A model generated the notes under the pieces. The model saw only the letters and a program-made list of their open reading frames with translations. It had not been told where the DNA came from and made no database searches. A program made the position numbers and the translations under genes. This document shows positions 23,956-35,077 of a stretch of DNA of 64,000 nt, piece by piece; positions within the stretch are counted from its first letter, which is position 1; each line of letters begins with the position of its first letter. This DNA is from Uranotaenia lowii (lineage: Eukaryota > Arthropoda > Insecta > Diptera > Culicidae). Location: assembly GCF_029784155.1 (NCBI RefSeq), contig NC_073692.1:330727920-330791919 (forward strand), read 5' to 3'.

Positions 23956-24899
23956 TGATCACAGGACTTAAAACTTGCAGGATGTAAACAATGCACTATG
24001 AACTGAATCCATCAAAATTCTCATTAAATTCTACCCAAAGGTTAAAAAGATGGAGCAATTTCATAGTGTGGCAATTTCATCGTGGACACCCTTTACTCTG
24101 CTCTACTCCAATAATGAACTTCCTTGGAGGTGGAATTATCGGTATAAGATTCTATGCCGGACCGGCATTAAAAAGCTTCCTAATTATTGGCATAGTCCTC
24201 CAAATAAATCCCATATCCTGTCAAGACAAAGCAGGATAGAAACCATCAGCAAGCAAAAATATTGTCGAATGATGTGCCGAGTGCTGTGTGTGTATGTAAA
24301 CTGGCCTTAGAAAAAAAAACATTTTTTGTTTCCAACCGACGGCATAAAACCACCAGCCAAGATGAGCTGTGCGTGTGTATGTAAACTAGCCGGCAATTGA
24401 AACCGTTTCTAGTTTCCCATTCCCCTCTCATTCTCATCCCTTTGCCATCGAAGACAAAGGAGGATGAAAAATACACCGGTCAATGTGTGTGTTTTTTGGT
24501 AATCGGTGGTGGCACAAGAACTGACAGCAAACTGTTGTTTGCTAACCAACCCAAATGATGCACTGGGTAAGATATCGGACTGGCAAACCGGGATGGGATA
24601 TTGCAGTGAGTTCGATTCTCACTATTTTTTTTTTTTTCATAAATTATCTAATAGGATGAAAATCCCATAAAATGTTTTTCTTGTTTGGCTTGAATTTAGT
24701 GGTCATGTATAATTTTGCTTGGGAGGTCGAGTCTTAATGCCAGTAATGTATTTCCAATCATATCATCTTTGGCACAGTATACTTATCAGCGCATTTTCGA
24801 CACAGAGATTTACTAAATAAATAGGCATTGGATTTTTGCAACCTCTTCTATACGTGTTCTTTATTTCAACACCAGAAATATTTTGAATTATAAATATGC
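23956..24899. other. Non-coding DNA, one tRNA-like sequence
   Basis: No gene seen. The tRNA-like sequence at 24556-24637 is listed separately. Confidence 0.45.
24556..24637 (+). repeat. tRNA-derived sequence with T-run terminator
   Basis: CACTGGGTAAGATATCGGAC resembles a D-arm with A box. GTGAGTTCGATTCTCAC forms a complete 5-bp T-arm stem with a B-box loop. Fourteen T residues follow, a Pol III terminator. The acceptor and anticodon stems do not close, so it is a SINE head or pseudo-tRNA. Confidence 0.5.
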
Positions 24900-25090
24900 A
24901 AACTAAATTATTCTGACTCATTCAATTATAAATATAGCAGATTCAATTATAGTCTCTGATAAATTTTATGCTTTCAACAATAAATATAGTAGATTCAACT
25001 AGATTTTTGTGATTTATTTCATAAGTTCTAAAATAAATATAAAAGATTCAACTATTTATCCTCTGGTTAATTGAAAAAATATTTTGACAG
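24895..25090. repeat. AT-rich tandem repeat, TATATTTAT/ATTCAAC modules
   Basis: ATTCAATTATAAATATAGCA, AACAATAAATATAGTAGATTC and AAATAAATATAAAAGATTC recur at roughly 60-bp spacing, each followed by ATTCAA-type words. The region 58040-58310 carries the same modules in opposite orientation (AATATATTTATAGTTGA, TGTATTTACAGTTGAATG). This is a dispersed AT-rich repeat family. Confidence 0.5.
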
Positions 25091-25271
25091 CTTATTCTAC
25101 AGATTTTTGACATCTGTCTAACTAACAGTTAGATTTAACTGAAATAAGGAGCGGAAAATAAGTATTTGATCAAGATGATCAGTTCCAATTTTTAAGCACC
25201 GAAACGGGAAATAAAAAACCAGAATTCCGAAGCCTTGTCAACTTTGTTGTAATCCACCTAATGTTGCAGAG

Positions 25272-25771
25272 NNNNNNNNNNNNNNNNNNNNNNNNNNNNN
25301 NNNNNNNNNNNNNNNNNNNNNNNNNNNNNNNNNNNNNNNNNNNNNNNNNNNNNNNNNNNNNNNNNNNNNNNNNNNNNNNNNNNNNNNNNNNNNNNNNNNN
25401 NNNNNNNNNNNNNNNNNNNNNNNNNNNNNNNNNNNNNNNNNNNNNNNNNNNNNNNNNNNNNNNNNNNNNNNNNNNNNNNNNNNNNNNNNNNNNNNNNNNN
25501 NNNNNNNNNNNNNNNNNNNNNNNNNNNNNNNNNNNNNNNNNNNNNNNNNNNNNNNNNNNNNNNNNNNNNNNNNNNNNNNNNNNNNNNNNNNNNNNNNNNN
25601 NNNNNNNNNNNNNNNNNNNNNNNNNNNNNNNNNNNNNNNNNNNNNNNNNNNNNNNNNNNNNNNNNNNNNNNNNNNNNNNNNNNNNNNNNNNNNNNNNNNN
25701 NNNNNNNNNNNNNNNNNNNNNNNNNNNNNNNNNNNNNNNNNNNNNNNNNNNNNNNNNNNNNNNNNNNNNNN
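25272..25771. other. Assembly gap, 500 N
   Basis: Exactly 500 N, a conventional spacer of unknown true size. Open frames reading through the N run are artefacts. Confidence 0.99.
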
Positions 25772-26079
25772 GCAGTGGTTTTGATTGGCTCTTTATTAGA
25801 TCCATTAGTGCCAGTTTTCTTCTCCTGAGGGGGCGAGGGGGTGTTCATCGTTCAAGGACAGCCAGTTGTGCAAGATTGTGGTCCGGCTCAAGTCAAGGAA
25901 TGTGCATCTTGCTCAACCACGTTGACGTTGGGGCAGCAGCGTTATTAGATGCCTGATAATTGAATGGTTGACCGTTGGTATGAATGCTGCGATTGGAAAC
26001 CTAAAAGTTGTCACTGAAATTGCATTTCGTTGGAAGGTTTCTTCATAAACAGGAAGGATAAACAACCAGATCATGATGT

Positions 26080-28880
26080 ATTTTTTTATATTTCCCCCTA
26101 AATTTTTAACGGTCGCCATGGAAAAAAGCTCAAAACATCTGCTCGAATCACCTTCCCAAAACTAGAATAAAAAATCACTTAACGAAATCACTCTTTTTTA
26201 TGATCATTTATACCTGCAGGACGAAAAATTCATCTTATCAATTTCCTTTTTAAGCCCTAGAATGAAATTACATATAAATATTTTTTTTCAATACTTCTCA
26301 AGAACCGAAGGCGACTGCCTCAAAATTCCATCGAATCAATTTTTGACGGTCGCCATGTAAGCAAAAATCCAAAAACTAGAATCAAATCATAGATATTGCT
26401 ATTTCTACGAGTTGATCAGAATTTTTGACGGTCGCCATAGAAAAAAGTACAAAAATACCTGCTTAAATTCCCTTTTTTGTACTACACACAGGCATTCATC
26501 TAAACTCAAGTATTCAAAAGTTGCATGAAAAAGAAAGTTTTGACTTAATTTTTGACGGTCGCCATGAAAAAAAACTCTAAGCTTCAACTTTTCACTAAAG
26601 CCCCAAATCAAATAGCTATATTGCTTTCATTTCGATGTCAAATTAAATCAATTTTTGACGGTCGCGATGGAAAAAGGGAATTTCAAATGGTTTTTCTCAA
26701 ACAAATAATCTAAAACAATCTTTCTTACCGCTTCAATTCCCTTCCAGTTAACTCTGACAAATTTAGATTAGCCTCAGATACTACTCTTGTCAGCAGAGGG
26801 CTTCATAAATTTAACATCTGCTCGAATTTCTTTTCAAACTCTAGAATCAAAACACAAATCAATTTTTTTTTGTACATTTACAAATCAATATTACTATCCC
26901 TATGTTCATCGGAAATCGAATGGCGACTACCTTGAATTTTCATCGAACCAATTTGTGACGGTTGCCATGTCAGCAAAGTTACAAAAACGAAAATCAATAT
27001 ACTAAAAAATATTGCTATTTCTACATGTTTATTAGAATTTTTGTCGGTCGCCATAGAAAAAAATCCCTTTTTTGAACTGTTACATATGGCATCTATGCCC
27101 AAGTATCCAAAAGTTGCATAGAAAAGAACGAAGGGCGATTGAGTTGAAACTTATCAACTTAATTTTTGACGGACGCCATGAAAAGAAAAAATCAAAGCAT
27201 TAATTTCTTACTAAAGCCCCAAATCAAATCACTAAATTGCTCTTATTTCGATGTCAAAGCAATTCAATTTTTGACGGTCGCCATGGAAAAGGAGAATTTC
27301 AGATGTTTTTTTTTTATCTAAAAAGGCATCATCAAAACAATCCTTGCCGCAGCCCATGGCGTAGAGGATAGCCTTCAAGTCTTCTAAGCCAGCGCGGTCA
27401 TGAGATCGAATCCCGGCCCACGGCTTACATAGTAAACTTTCTGTGGGTTGGTGGTTTTAACATTTGTAAGATGCTAGCCATAATATCCTCGAAGGATTTA
27501 CGCTTAGAGTTAAGAAAAAGGAATCTCTTCGAGGAAACATCAAGTTTCATTAAGATCCTGTACGTGTTTATGTTCATTTTTTTTTCTTTCTTACCGCTTC
27601 AATTCCCTTCCGAATAACTCTGACAAATTTAGAATAGTCTCAGATACTATTCTTGTCTGCAGAGGGCTTCATAAATTAAATATCTGCTCGAATTCCCTTT
27701 CAAACTCTAGAATCGAATCACAAATCAATATTACTTTCTCTACGTTCATCGGAACTAGGAGGGCGATTTCCTCGAAATTCCATCGAACCAATTTTTTACG
27801 GTCGCCATGTCATCAAAGTTCCGAGAACTGGAATCAATTCACTGAAAGATATTATTGCTATTTCTACATGTTTTGCAACATTTTTGACGGTCGCCATAGA
27901 AAAAAGTACAAAATACCTACTTGATTTCCCTTTTTTGAACCATGTGCATATAGGCATTCATCTATGCCCAAGTATCTAAAAGTTACATAATAAAATAACG
28001 AAGGACGATTGAGTTGAAATTCATCAACTCCATTTTTAACGGTCGCCATGAAAAGAAAAAAACCCAAAGCTTTAATTTTTTACTAAAGCCCCAAATGAAA
28101 TCACTATATTGCTCTTATTTAGATGTCAAAGCAAATCAATTTTTGACGGTCGCCATAGGAAAAGATAAATAAAAAAAAAACTCAAACAAATCATCCAAAA
28201 CAATCTTTCTTACCACTTCAATATTCTTCCGAACAACTCTGACAAATTTAGATTAGCCTCAGATACTATTCTTGTCAGCAGAGGGCTTCATAAATTAAAC
28301 AAGTTCCTCATCTTTGGAAAAAAATGCATTTCCAGTACAACACAAACTCATCAAGAGTAATTATCCCTCATCGGAAATAGAAGGGCGATTACCTCGAAAT
28401 TCCATCAAACCAATTTTTAACGGTCGCCATGTCAGCAAAGTTCCGAGAACTAGAATCAATTCACTGAAAGATATTATTACTATTTCTAGATGTTTATCAA
28501 CATTTTTTACGGTTGCCATAGAAAATTGAGTTGAAATTCATCAACTCCATTTTTAACGGTCGCCATGAAAAGAAAAAAACCAAAGCTTTAATTTTTTACT
28601 AAAGCCCCAAATCAAATTATTATATTGCTCTTATTTTGATGTCAAATCAAATCAATTTTTGACGGTCGCCATGGAAAAAAAATTTAAAAAAATTCTCAAA
28701 AAAAATCATCCAAAACAACCTTTCTTACCGCTTCAATTTCCTTCCGGATAACTCTGACAAATTTAGATTAGCCTCAGATACTACTCTTGTCAGCAGAGGA
28801 CTTCATCAATTAAACAAGTTCCTCATCTTCGGAAAAAATGCATTTCCAGTACAACACAAACTCATCAAAAGTAATTATCC
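26080..28880. repeat. Higher-order array built on a 20-bp GACGGTCGCCAT core
   Basis: Seventeen copies of a core close to AATTTTTGACGGTCGCCATG, at about 26102, 26338, 26421, 26548, 26650, 26950, 27037, 27161, 27264, 27790, 27880, 28030, 28138, 28411, 28501, 28550 and 28654. They fall in a four-slot order with slot-specific flanks: A (before GTCAGCAAAGTTCC), B (before AGAAAAAAGTAC), C (before GAAAAGAAAAA) and D (before GGAAAAA). A core-free spacer follows, with CTCTGACAAATTTAGATTAG and AGCAGAGGGCTTCATAAAT. The cassette repeats four times with a period near 605-620 bp. The second spacer holds a SINE. The fourth cassette has lost sequence between B and C. The core is better conserved than the spacers. 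On the minus strand it reads ATGGCGACCGTCAAAAAT, but no frame continues. Confidence 0.85.
27346..27586 (+). mobile_element. tRNA-derived SINE
   Basis: The head carries an A box (TGGCGTAGAGG) and a B box (GATCGAATCC) at tRNA spacing. The body contains GTGGGTTGGTGGT and AGGAATCTCTTCGAGGAAAC and ends in a T-rich tail. A second copy at 57177-57985 shares head and body. It interrupts the second cassette of the core array. The neighbouring cassettes give the uninterrupted sequence, so insertion came after amplification of the array. Confidence 0.75.
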
Positions 28881-30840
28881 CTCATAGGGCTTTACTATGC
28901 GTCCGCCGAGTACCTACACGGATTCAGCCAAGGTTGCCTTCAATTAAAGAAAACATCGCGACTAAAACAAGGAAGTGGCGGCGCACAGTGATACGGAAAA
29001 CAAAGAACTTCGTTCGTTCATCTTAGCTAGTACTTGCTAGTTAGTTGGTGAACTACTAGCGGTACTAAACATCCATATGTGCAGTTGAAGCTCACGCGAA
29101 TCCGTCAAAAGCGCGGCTCCAAGTAAATAAACATAAAAGTCGAGCACATCATAATCACCCGGAATGATGACGTATGACGCACACGCATGTCGCCGCCTGT
29201 TACCTAATTTAGTTGAGCCAGGAAGTTCCTCCTCCAAGTAGGGGCTGGTGTCGCAAGGTTTTCTTTCTTTCGAGTGCGAGAGACCGTTACGACAGTTCTC
29301 ATATATGTATGTAGCTTGTGTCAGGTATTTAAATATCCCGGTATTTTTCTGGGTGCGCGCAAGTCGAAGAACCATCGCACTCGAAGGTAAATATTGTAAT
29401 AAGATTATGGCAAAACTTAGAGGAGCTACTACCTTTGTCTTACGGGCAAACAGGTTTCATTCCTAGGGATGGCCTCTAATGACATTTCAACCCCGAAAGC
29501 CCGTAAAGAACGTCAAACGACTCACGGGGGAAAAAGAGAACGTCTAAGACCCATCGAAGGTTCCATTGCGAAGGGGATGTCATTGACGCTTGGCTAGAGC
29601 AATAAGCGCTGGTCCTCATATGTATGAGCAATCCGTGTGTGCGGTTTTCGTGGTTTAGGTGACACACTAACGACACGTTCGGCTCTAAAATTATTGATGA
29701 TCTAAGAACGCAACAGCCGCTTGTTTGGCAGCAGCGATTGATGGGTCATCACCTTTTAGAAAAATAAAAAAAAATGGAGAAAGCTTTCGCGTTTGTCGTC
29801 GGAACTGAGTGAATCATGTTTTGTGGTTGGAGTGAAATTAGTCAGAATAAAAAAAAAAAACAAATCAACCCCTAAAATTTCTCAATAAATTTTTTAGTCA
29901 ATCCAACAAGTTGTGTGAAACCACTACCAGAGGCTAATAGTTTGTTATTCATGAGTAAAGATTTTCCGCATTCACTTCGAGCAAATAGGAGTAACACGAT
30001 CAGCTGAAGTTAATAACAGTATAGGAGGCTCTAATAGTCACTCCACACCTAATCACCGGCTAGGAGTTGCCGTTTTTGCGCCTCAACGTTGAGGCGTACT
30101 ACAACTTGTACAAGTTGTTCAGTTCAAACGTCAAGAATCTTTCGACTCAAGTCGATCCGGGCGAAACCAGTTCTACTGCTGCAGCAGCAGCTGATTAACT
30201 TTTGCTACTGCAAAGTTGTAAATAAAACGAATGAATTTAATAGAAACCCTCCTAAAAGTATACGTATACTTGGACAACGAGTAATTTGTTTCTTATTTGC
30301 ACAAGGAAAAAAAACTTTGACGATGCAAATCTTATCGACACAAGGTTCGTAATCTCAACCTACTTGGAAGTATTCGAAGGGACAGGTGTGGTGTCAATTG
30401 GTTGTGGTGCTTGGCTTGGGAGGAATCTGAAACCTGTTTTTGTGGTCATAACTCGTGTAGTTGACCACAAATGGCACCTGAGCTACTGACTGACTGGCTG
30501 AACCAACAATCCAAGAAGAACTTAATATGGACAGGCATACCGCCCCCTGGGCCGCAGGCGATCGATCGATTGAGAAAGTTGCAAGCCAAAAGGGCGTAGG
30601 TGGTTTTGTGGGTTTCTTTAGGTTCGACCAAGGGAGATTGAAAGCTTTCCAAGAATTTACGATTCAACCGACTTACAAGTGCAGATTGTTTTTAAGTTAT
30701 TTTTGATTCGAAATCGAAATTAAATTATAAAAATGGTATCGACTAGTTTGTCAAAAAACCAAATACAACCGAATGATAGTTAGACTGAAATTTGCTACAG
30801 GAATTTGGTCTGTTTGAAAAAAAAATCGAACATTTCGAAC
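28881..30840. other. Non-coding DNA of mixed composition
   Basis: GC-richer than average, particularly 28880-29420. A minus-strand frame across 29037-29375 has no splice context or motif. A possible donor (GAAG then GTAAAT near 29385) could close a non-coding exon on plus, but support is weak. Two palindromes at 30079-30118 are listed separately. Confidence 0.4.
30079..30118. other. Two adjacent perfect 18-bp palindromes
   Basis: CGCCTCAACGTTGAGGCG at 30079-30096 and ACAACTTGTACAAGTTGT at 30101-30118, separated by 4 bp. Both are exact self-complements and unrelated to each other. They could be homodimer binding sites or a cruciform-prone site. No gene start is identified beside them. Confidence 0.8.
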
Positions 30841-30854
30841 CCGTTCAAATGTAC

Positions 30855-30975
30855 CAAAACAATTTTGACGGTCGCCATTGAAAAAAGTTGACAAGTTTCT
30901 TCTAGAAACTCTTTTCCAAGCTCATCAAAATAGGAAGTTCCCTCGTGTTACAAATGATTTTCGGTCGCCATGCAA
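30855..30975. repeat. Outlying copies of the GACGGTCGCCAT core
   Basis: Two cores, about 30860-30880 (AATTTTGACGGTCGCCATTG) and 30956-30972 (TTTTCGGTCGCCATGC), with only slight similarity to cassette flanks (CTCATC, TTCC words). A third outlier lies near 35255-35273. They look like decayed edges of the 26-29 kb array or independent insertions. Confidence 0.6.
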
Positions 30976-31019
30976 ATCTTTTTCAAAGCTCGTATTCAAA
31001 ACAAAAGAATTATTTAGGC

Positions 31020-31140
31020 GGCATTCATAGATTACGCAACGCAAAATATGCATTTTTTGACTCCCCCAACTCCATTTGTCACAAATCGTAACACTGCGAA
31101 GCATCCCCCTATAAAAATTACATAAGGCTGAAAAATACTA
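31020..31140. repeat. Fragment of a GATTACGCAACGC-type mosquito repeat
   Basis: GGCATTCATAGATTACGCAACGC followed by a CCCCC-containing stretch resembles 35296-35400 (CCGTTCAAAAATTACGTAACGC plus a G-rich stretch). Both look like ends of a common interspersed element. Boundaries are not resolved. Confidence 0.4.
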
Positions 31141-31579
31141 AAAATTTCGATTTGTAGGTTGAATTATACCCTACAAGTTTTATTTTGAAAAAACAAAAAT
31201 TAATATTAGCTTTAAGCTAACTTTGGTTTGCTTTCAATTTCAAATCTGAAAACAATTGTTTTTGCATAACATGAACATAGCTGCGAGGAGGATGAAATAT
31301 TTTAATTTAAAAAAAAAGTTACGAAACGCTGAGAATACCTCTCCCCACACCTATGGTACAATTAGTAACGCTATAGCCCCTCTTCCACCTAGGAGCGTTA
31401 GGTAATTTATGGATTTCTCCTTTAAAAAATAATTCTCCATACTCATCAAAAATATAAAGGTCGATCACGTCAAAATTCACCAAACTTATTATGGTAGATC
31501 GCAATGCAAAAAAACGATTGCCTCTAGTAGAATTCTCTAGCAAACATTTTAAAAGGTATAGGTACTTCTCAACAAAATT

Positions 31580-31665
31580 TTTATCCCTTTTATATACATT
31601 ATATAGAATCATCGCATAAAACTCGAAAAGACACCATTTACCTACCAAAGTGGAGGTAGGCATTT
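31580..31665. repeat. Fragment related to the CAGCAAACAT MITE family
   Basis: TATACATTATATAGAATCAT and CATTTACCTACCAAAGTGGAGG match the left portion of the elements at 40.1 and 57.3 kb. Neither terminus is present here, so it is a truncated copy. Confidence 0.5.
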
Positions 31666-32720
31666 TCTGGCATTCAGAAGCGTTTTTCGGGGATTCTGAG
31701 CTTAATCACAACTTTAAAAGCGTTTTTCGGGGATTCTGAGCTTAATTTGGGGTCACAACTTTATAATACATTTTCTAGCGTTTAGAAGCGTTTTTCGGAG
31801 ATTCTGAGCTTAATTTGGGATCACAACAATAAAATGCGTTTTATGGCCTTTTGAAGCGTTTTTTTTCTGGGATTCTGAGCTTGATTTGGGATCTCAACTT
31901 TAAAATGCGTTTTCTGGCCTTTAGAAGTTTTTTTTTTGGATGTGCTGAGATTAATTTGGGATCACTACTTTAAAATGCGTTTTCTGGTCTTTAGAAGCGT
32001 TTTCGGGGATTCTTAGCTTAATTTGGGATCACAACTTTAAAATGCGTTTTCTGGCCATTAGAAGCGTTTTTTGGGGATTCTGAGCTTAATTCGGGATCAC
32101 TACTTTAAAAGCGTTTTTCGGGTATTCTGAGCTTAATTTGGGATCCCAACTTTAAAATGCGTTTTCTGGCCTTTAGAAGTTTTTTCCGGATATTCTGAGA
32201 TTAATTTGGGATCACTACTTCAAATGCGTTTCTGCGGAGATTTCGGGGATTCTTAGCTTAATTTGGGATCACAACTGTAAAATGTGTTTTCTGGCCATTA
32301 GAAGCGTTTTTTGGGGATTCTGAGCTTAATTCGGGATCACTACTTTAAAAGTGTTTTTCGGGTATTCTGAGCTTAATTTGGGATCACCACTTTAAAATGC
32401 GTTTTCTGGCCTTTAGAAGCGTTTTTCGGAGATTCTGAGCTTAATTTGAGATCACAACTTTAGAAACCTTTTTCCGGATATTCTGAGATTAATTTGCGAT
32501 CACAACTTTAGAATGCGTTTTCTGGCCATTAGAGGCGTTTTCGGGGGTTCTGAGCTTAATTTGGGATCACTACTTTAAAATGCGTTTTCTGGCCTTTAGA
32601 AGCGTTTTTCGGGGATTTTGAGCTTAATTTGGGATCACTACTTTAAAATGCATTTTCTGGCCTTTGAAGCGTTTTTCGGGGATTCTGAGCTTAATTTGGG
32701 TACCCAAATTTTAAAATGAG
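31666..32720. repeat. Minisatellite, 68-bp unit, about 15 copies
   Basis: Unit words in order: GCGTTTTCTGGCCTTTAGAA, GCGTTTTTCGGGGATTCTGA, GCTTAATTTGGGATCACAAC, TTTAAAAT. Copies vary by small deletions (for example 31716-31740 lacks the GGCC segment) and substitutions such as TTTGGAT. Some higher-order patterning is visible, since the blocks at 32050-32150 and 32290-32390 are alike over more than one unit. No coding sense. Confidence 0.9.
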
Positions 32721-33063
32721 TTATGCGTGTCATCGGCAATATTGAGACAATTGGAAATCATTGGACGTCTGATTCTTAGCAATCTGGGCTTATCGCAGAG
32801 GGAAGAACAAGATTATTTTCTTCCTTGAATCCCGCGCGGAAGAACAAATTCGCAAATATGACGGGCTTTTTGTCATTTCCGGTTTAAACCGATTTTAACA
32901 CTAGAAGGACCGACAAATTGAATATACCTATTCGGACCGTGACCAGTCAAAATGACTGGTAAAGGGGAAATTTTTTCTATCATAATATTTTAAACTTTTT
33001 TCTTTTGAAATTGTTTTGTTATTTATTCGATATCATTTTTGTTATAAAATGGAAATATTTTTT

Positions 33064-34399
33064 CACCATGGGTGCTCGGAATCACCTCATTTTGGCATAG
33101 TTGACGAATGCGTGTATGTCATAAAATGAATATTTCAAATAATAACCAAAAAATTAAAACACATTATCAATCTCATTATAAAATCATGTTAGACGGCTAT
33201 GGATATTGACCATGGGTGCACGGTTTCACTTCAATTTTGTTTTAGGTGATATTTTCTAGCATCCATCGCTCTGAAATTTTTCAACATATTTCCTATAAAT
33301 TATACCTGATATTGTAGGTTTTGAAGCATATTTTTTCTATAAACAGAGCAATTTACCATGGGTGCACGGATTCACCGCTATTCATCCAAAATCAATTTTT
33401 TTGCATGCTAAAGGTAAAGAATAAAGAGTTTTATAGATTCAAATAAAAATTTGTGTTATATACATGGTTTTTCACTATGGGTGCACGGATTCACCGCGTT
33501 TTAATCAAATATTGGACTTTTTGTAATTTTTTAAAAAGCATTTTTATAAATCTTAACTAAACCAAAGTCGAAACCATGTCTTTCATGTTCAGACATAATG
33601 ATTTAAATTACGATTTCTATTTAAAGTTCCGTTTTTTCATTCCTGGAAAAGAAATATTTCAATTTTATCTTGAAATAATAAATTTATTTATTTTTTATTA
33701 CAAGAAAGGTTTTTGCAATCGTACATTTATCTGATAAGATCTGATCAACATCCAAGAAATTGGAAAACGGTTACCAGTGACCGAGTGAGTTTTAGGGATT
33801 ATATGCATCAAGTTATATCGTGCGACGGAAAACAGTGAAAATAAAAATAATGAATCAACATTGTCAAATGTACACGTTGATTTGTTTTTCCTTAAAAGTT
33901 TTTAAATTGACAAATACTGCATTTCATATACCTATCATGTCTAACTCAAAAATATGTTGTGTTCTGAAGCAAGTTGAAAACTTTTTCACTCTATATAATT
34001 TACAACGGTGAATTTGCAGTCATTCCGTGCACCCATGTTGAAATATCCGCATCCGATGTGGTCTATCAGATAGGTTGGTGCGAGTCTGGTCTAAGTATGC
34101 CAGGCGTACTGGGTTCGATTCCTTGTATCGGCAAGAAAATTCTTGGGTTCAAGCCCCATAAGTTGCCGACAGGTAAGATGTGTTTCCTCTTATAATAAGA
34201 ATGTTCAATCAGTTGTCAGCTGGCCATTTATTTTACACGGATGCCGGAATACCTGTAAGTGAACTTGCATTGGAAATTTTAGAGCCTAATAATCTAAGAA
34301 TGCAAGTGAATACATACTTGGGCAGAAACTGCGGTGATTCCGTGCACCCATGGTGGGTTACCAACATATAAGAATATATCGTGCACCCATGTTGAAATA
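33064..34399. repeat. GTGCAC-centred 21-bp motif, 4 forward and 3 inverted copies
   Basis: Forward copies at about 33064, 33208, 33355 and 33473 read close to CCATGGGTGCACGGATTCAC. Inverted copies lie near 34020, 34331 and 34378. The two orientations face each other around the element centre. Two more copies lie outside at 44712 and 44850. Flanks of different copies are dissimilar, so the motif rather than its surroundings is conserved. Confidence 0.75.
34058..34170 (+). repeat. tRNA-like sequence inside the piggyBac-like element
   Basis: GTGGTCTATCAGATAGG resembles a D-arm/A box. About 40 bases later, CTGGGTTCGATTCC is a B box, and GGGTTCAAGCCCC gives a second one. This resembles a tRNA-derived SINE head, probably a nested insertion. 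Stem closure is incomplete. Confidence 0.45.
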
Positions 34400-35077
34400 T
34401 CATTTTAATTATTCAGTTTCATAGCTGACGTCTTCAAATTTGAATAAATAAGTACTCAATTCATAATAATTTTACTCATTCTAGTTTAGTATAAAACATA
34501 TTTATCACCTAAAACTACTCGATTACTCGAATGGACATGTATTAAATCTAACATAACTTTTACAAATCTTGATGAAATTTCGCCAAACTTTGACAGAAAG
34601 GTCGATTATAGTTGAGCAACAAAACAGACCAAAAAAATTGGGAGTCAAGTGCTTGAAGCGCCGCACAGCGGTCAATCCGAGAACTTTTTCTTCAAATTTT
34701 CATGACTTCGCATCGAAAATCAATAATTTCATAGCGAATGACACACTTCTGCCCATCATAAATTAACAAGGACTCATTGTCTTGAATGTAGCTTGCAAAT
34801 GAAACCAAAAGCAAGCGACAATATTTTATCTTGTTTGAGTTATAGGGTTGTGAATTTTACCAGTCATTTTGACTGGTCACGGTCCGAGTGTCCATGGCGA
34901 AATTTTTCTCGCTTACTAAAAGAGCTAGTGAAATAAAAAATACACAGTTTTTTAGAGATTCAAAATTCATGAAAAGTCGTATTTTTTGCGAATTTTTAAA
35001 GCGAAGGATGCAAAAGATATTCAACAAACAAAGTGTCCAACCAGTCATTTTGACTGGTGCGGTCTTTCTAGTGTTAA

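Larger units (their letters stand above)
32899..35073. mobile_element. piggyBac-like non-autonomous element, TTAA duplication
   Basis: TTAA borders both ends (32895-32898 and 35074-35077). Ends are CACTAGAAGGACCG and, on the reverse complement of the right, CACTAGAAAGACCG. These resemble the C-rich CTAGAAAGA-type termini of piggyBac transposons. Just inside each end lies the hairpin CCAGTCAAAATGACTGG (left 32943-32959, right 35040-35057, with another at 34860-34877). The body is 2175 bp with no transposase frame. It carries several copies of CCATGGGTGCACGGATTCAC, four forward in the left half and three inverted in the right half. A tRNA-like stretch is embedded at 34058-34170. Confidence 0.8.

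Noticed and set aside
25179..25956. Open frames of about 200 residues across the first gap
   Set aside because: They consist of N-derived X residues.
26080..28880. Array considered as a CRISPR or as a coding tandem repeat starting MATVKN
   Set aside because: Spacing between cores is irregular (about 50-300 bp), spacers themselves repeat, and the minus frames after ATG GCG ACC GTC stop quickly or differ between copies.
29037..29375. Minus-strand frame of 112 codons
   Set aside because: No ATG context, domain or splice sites. The region may hold regulatory DNA but not a recognisable protein.
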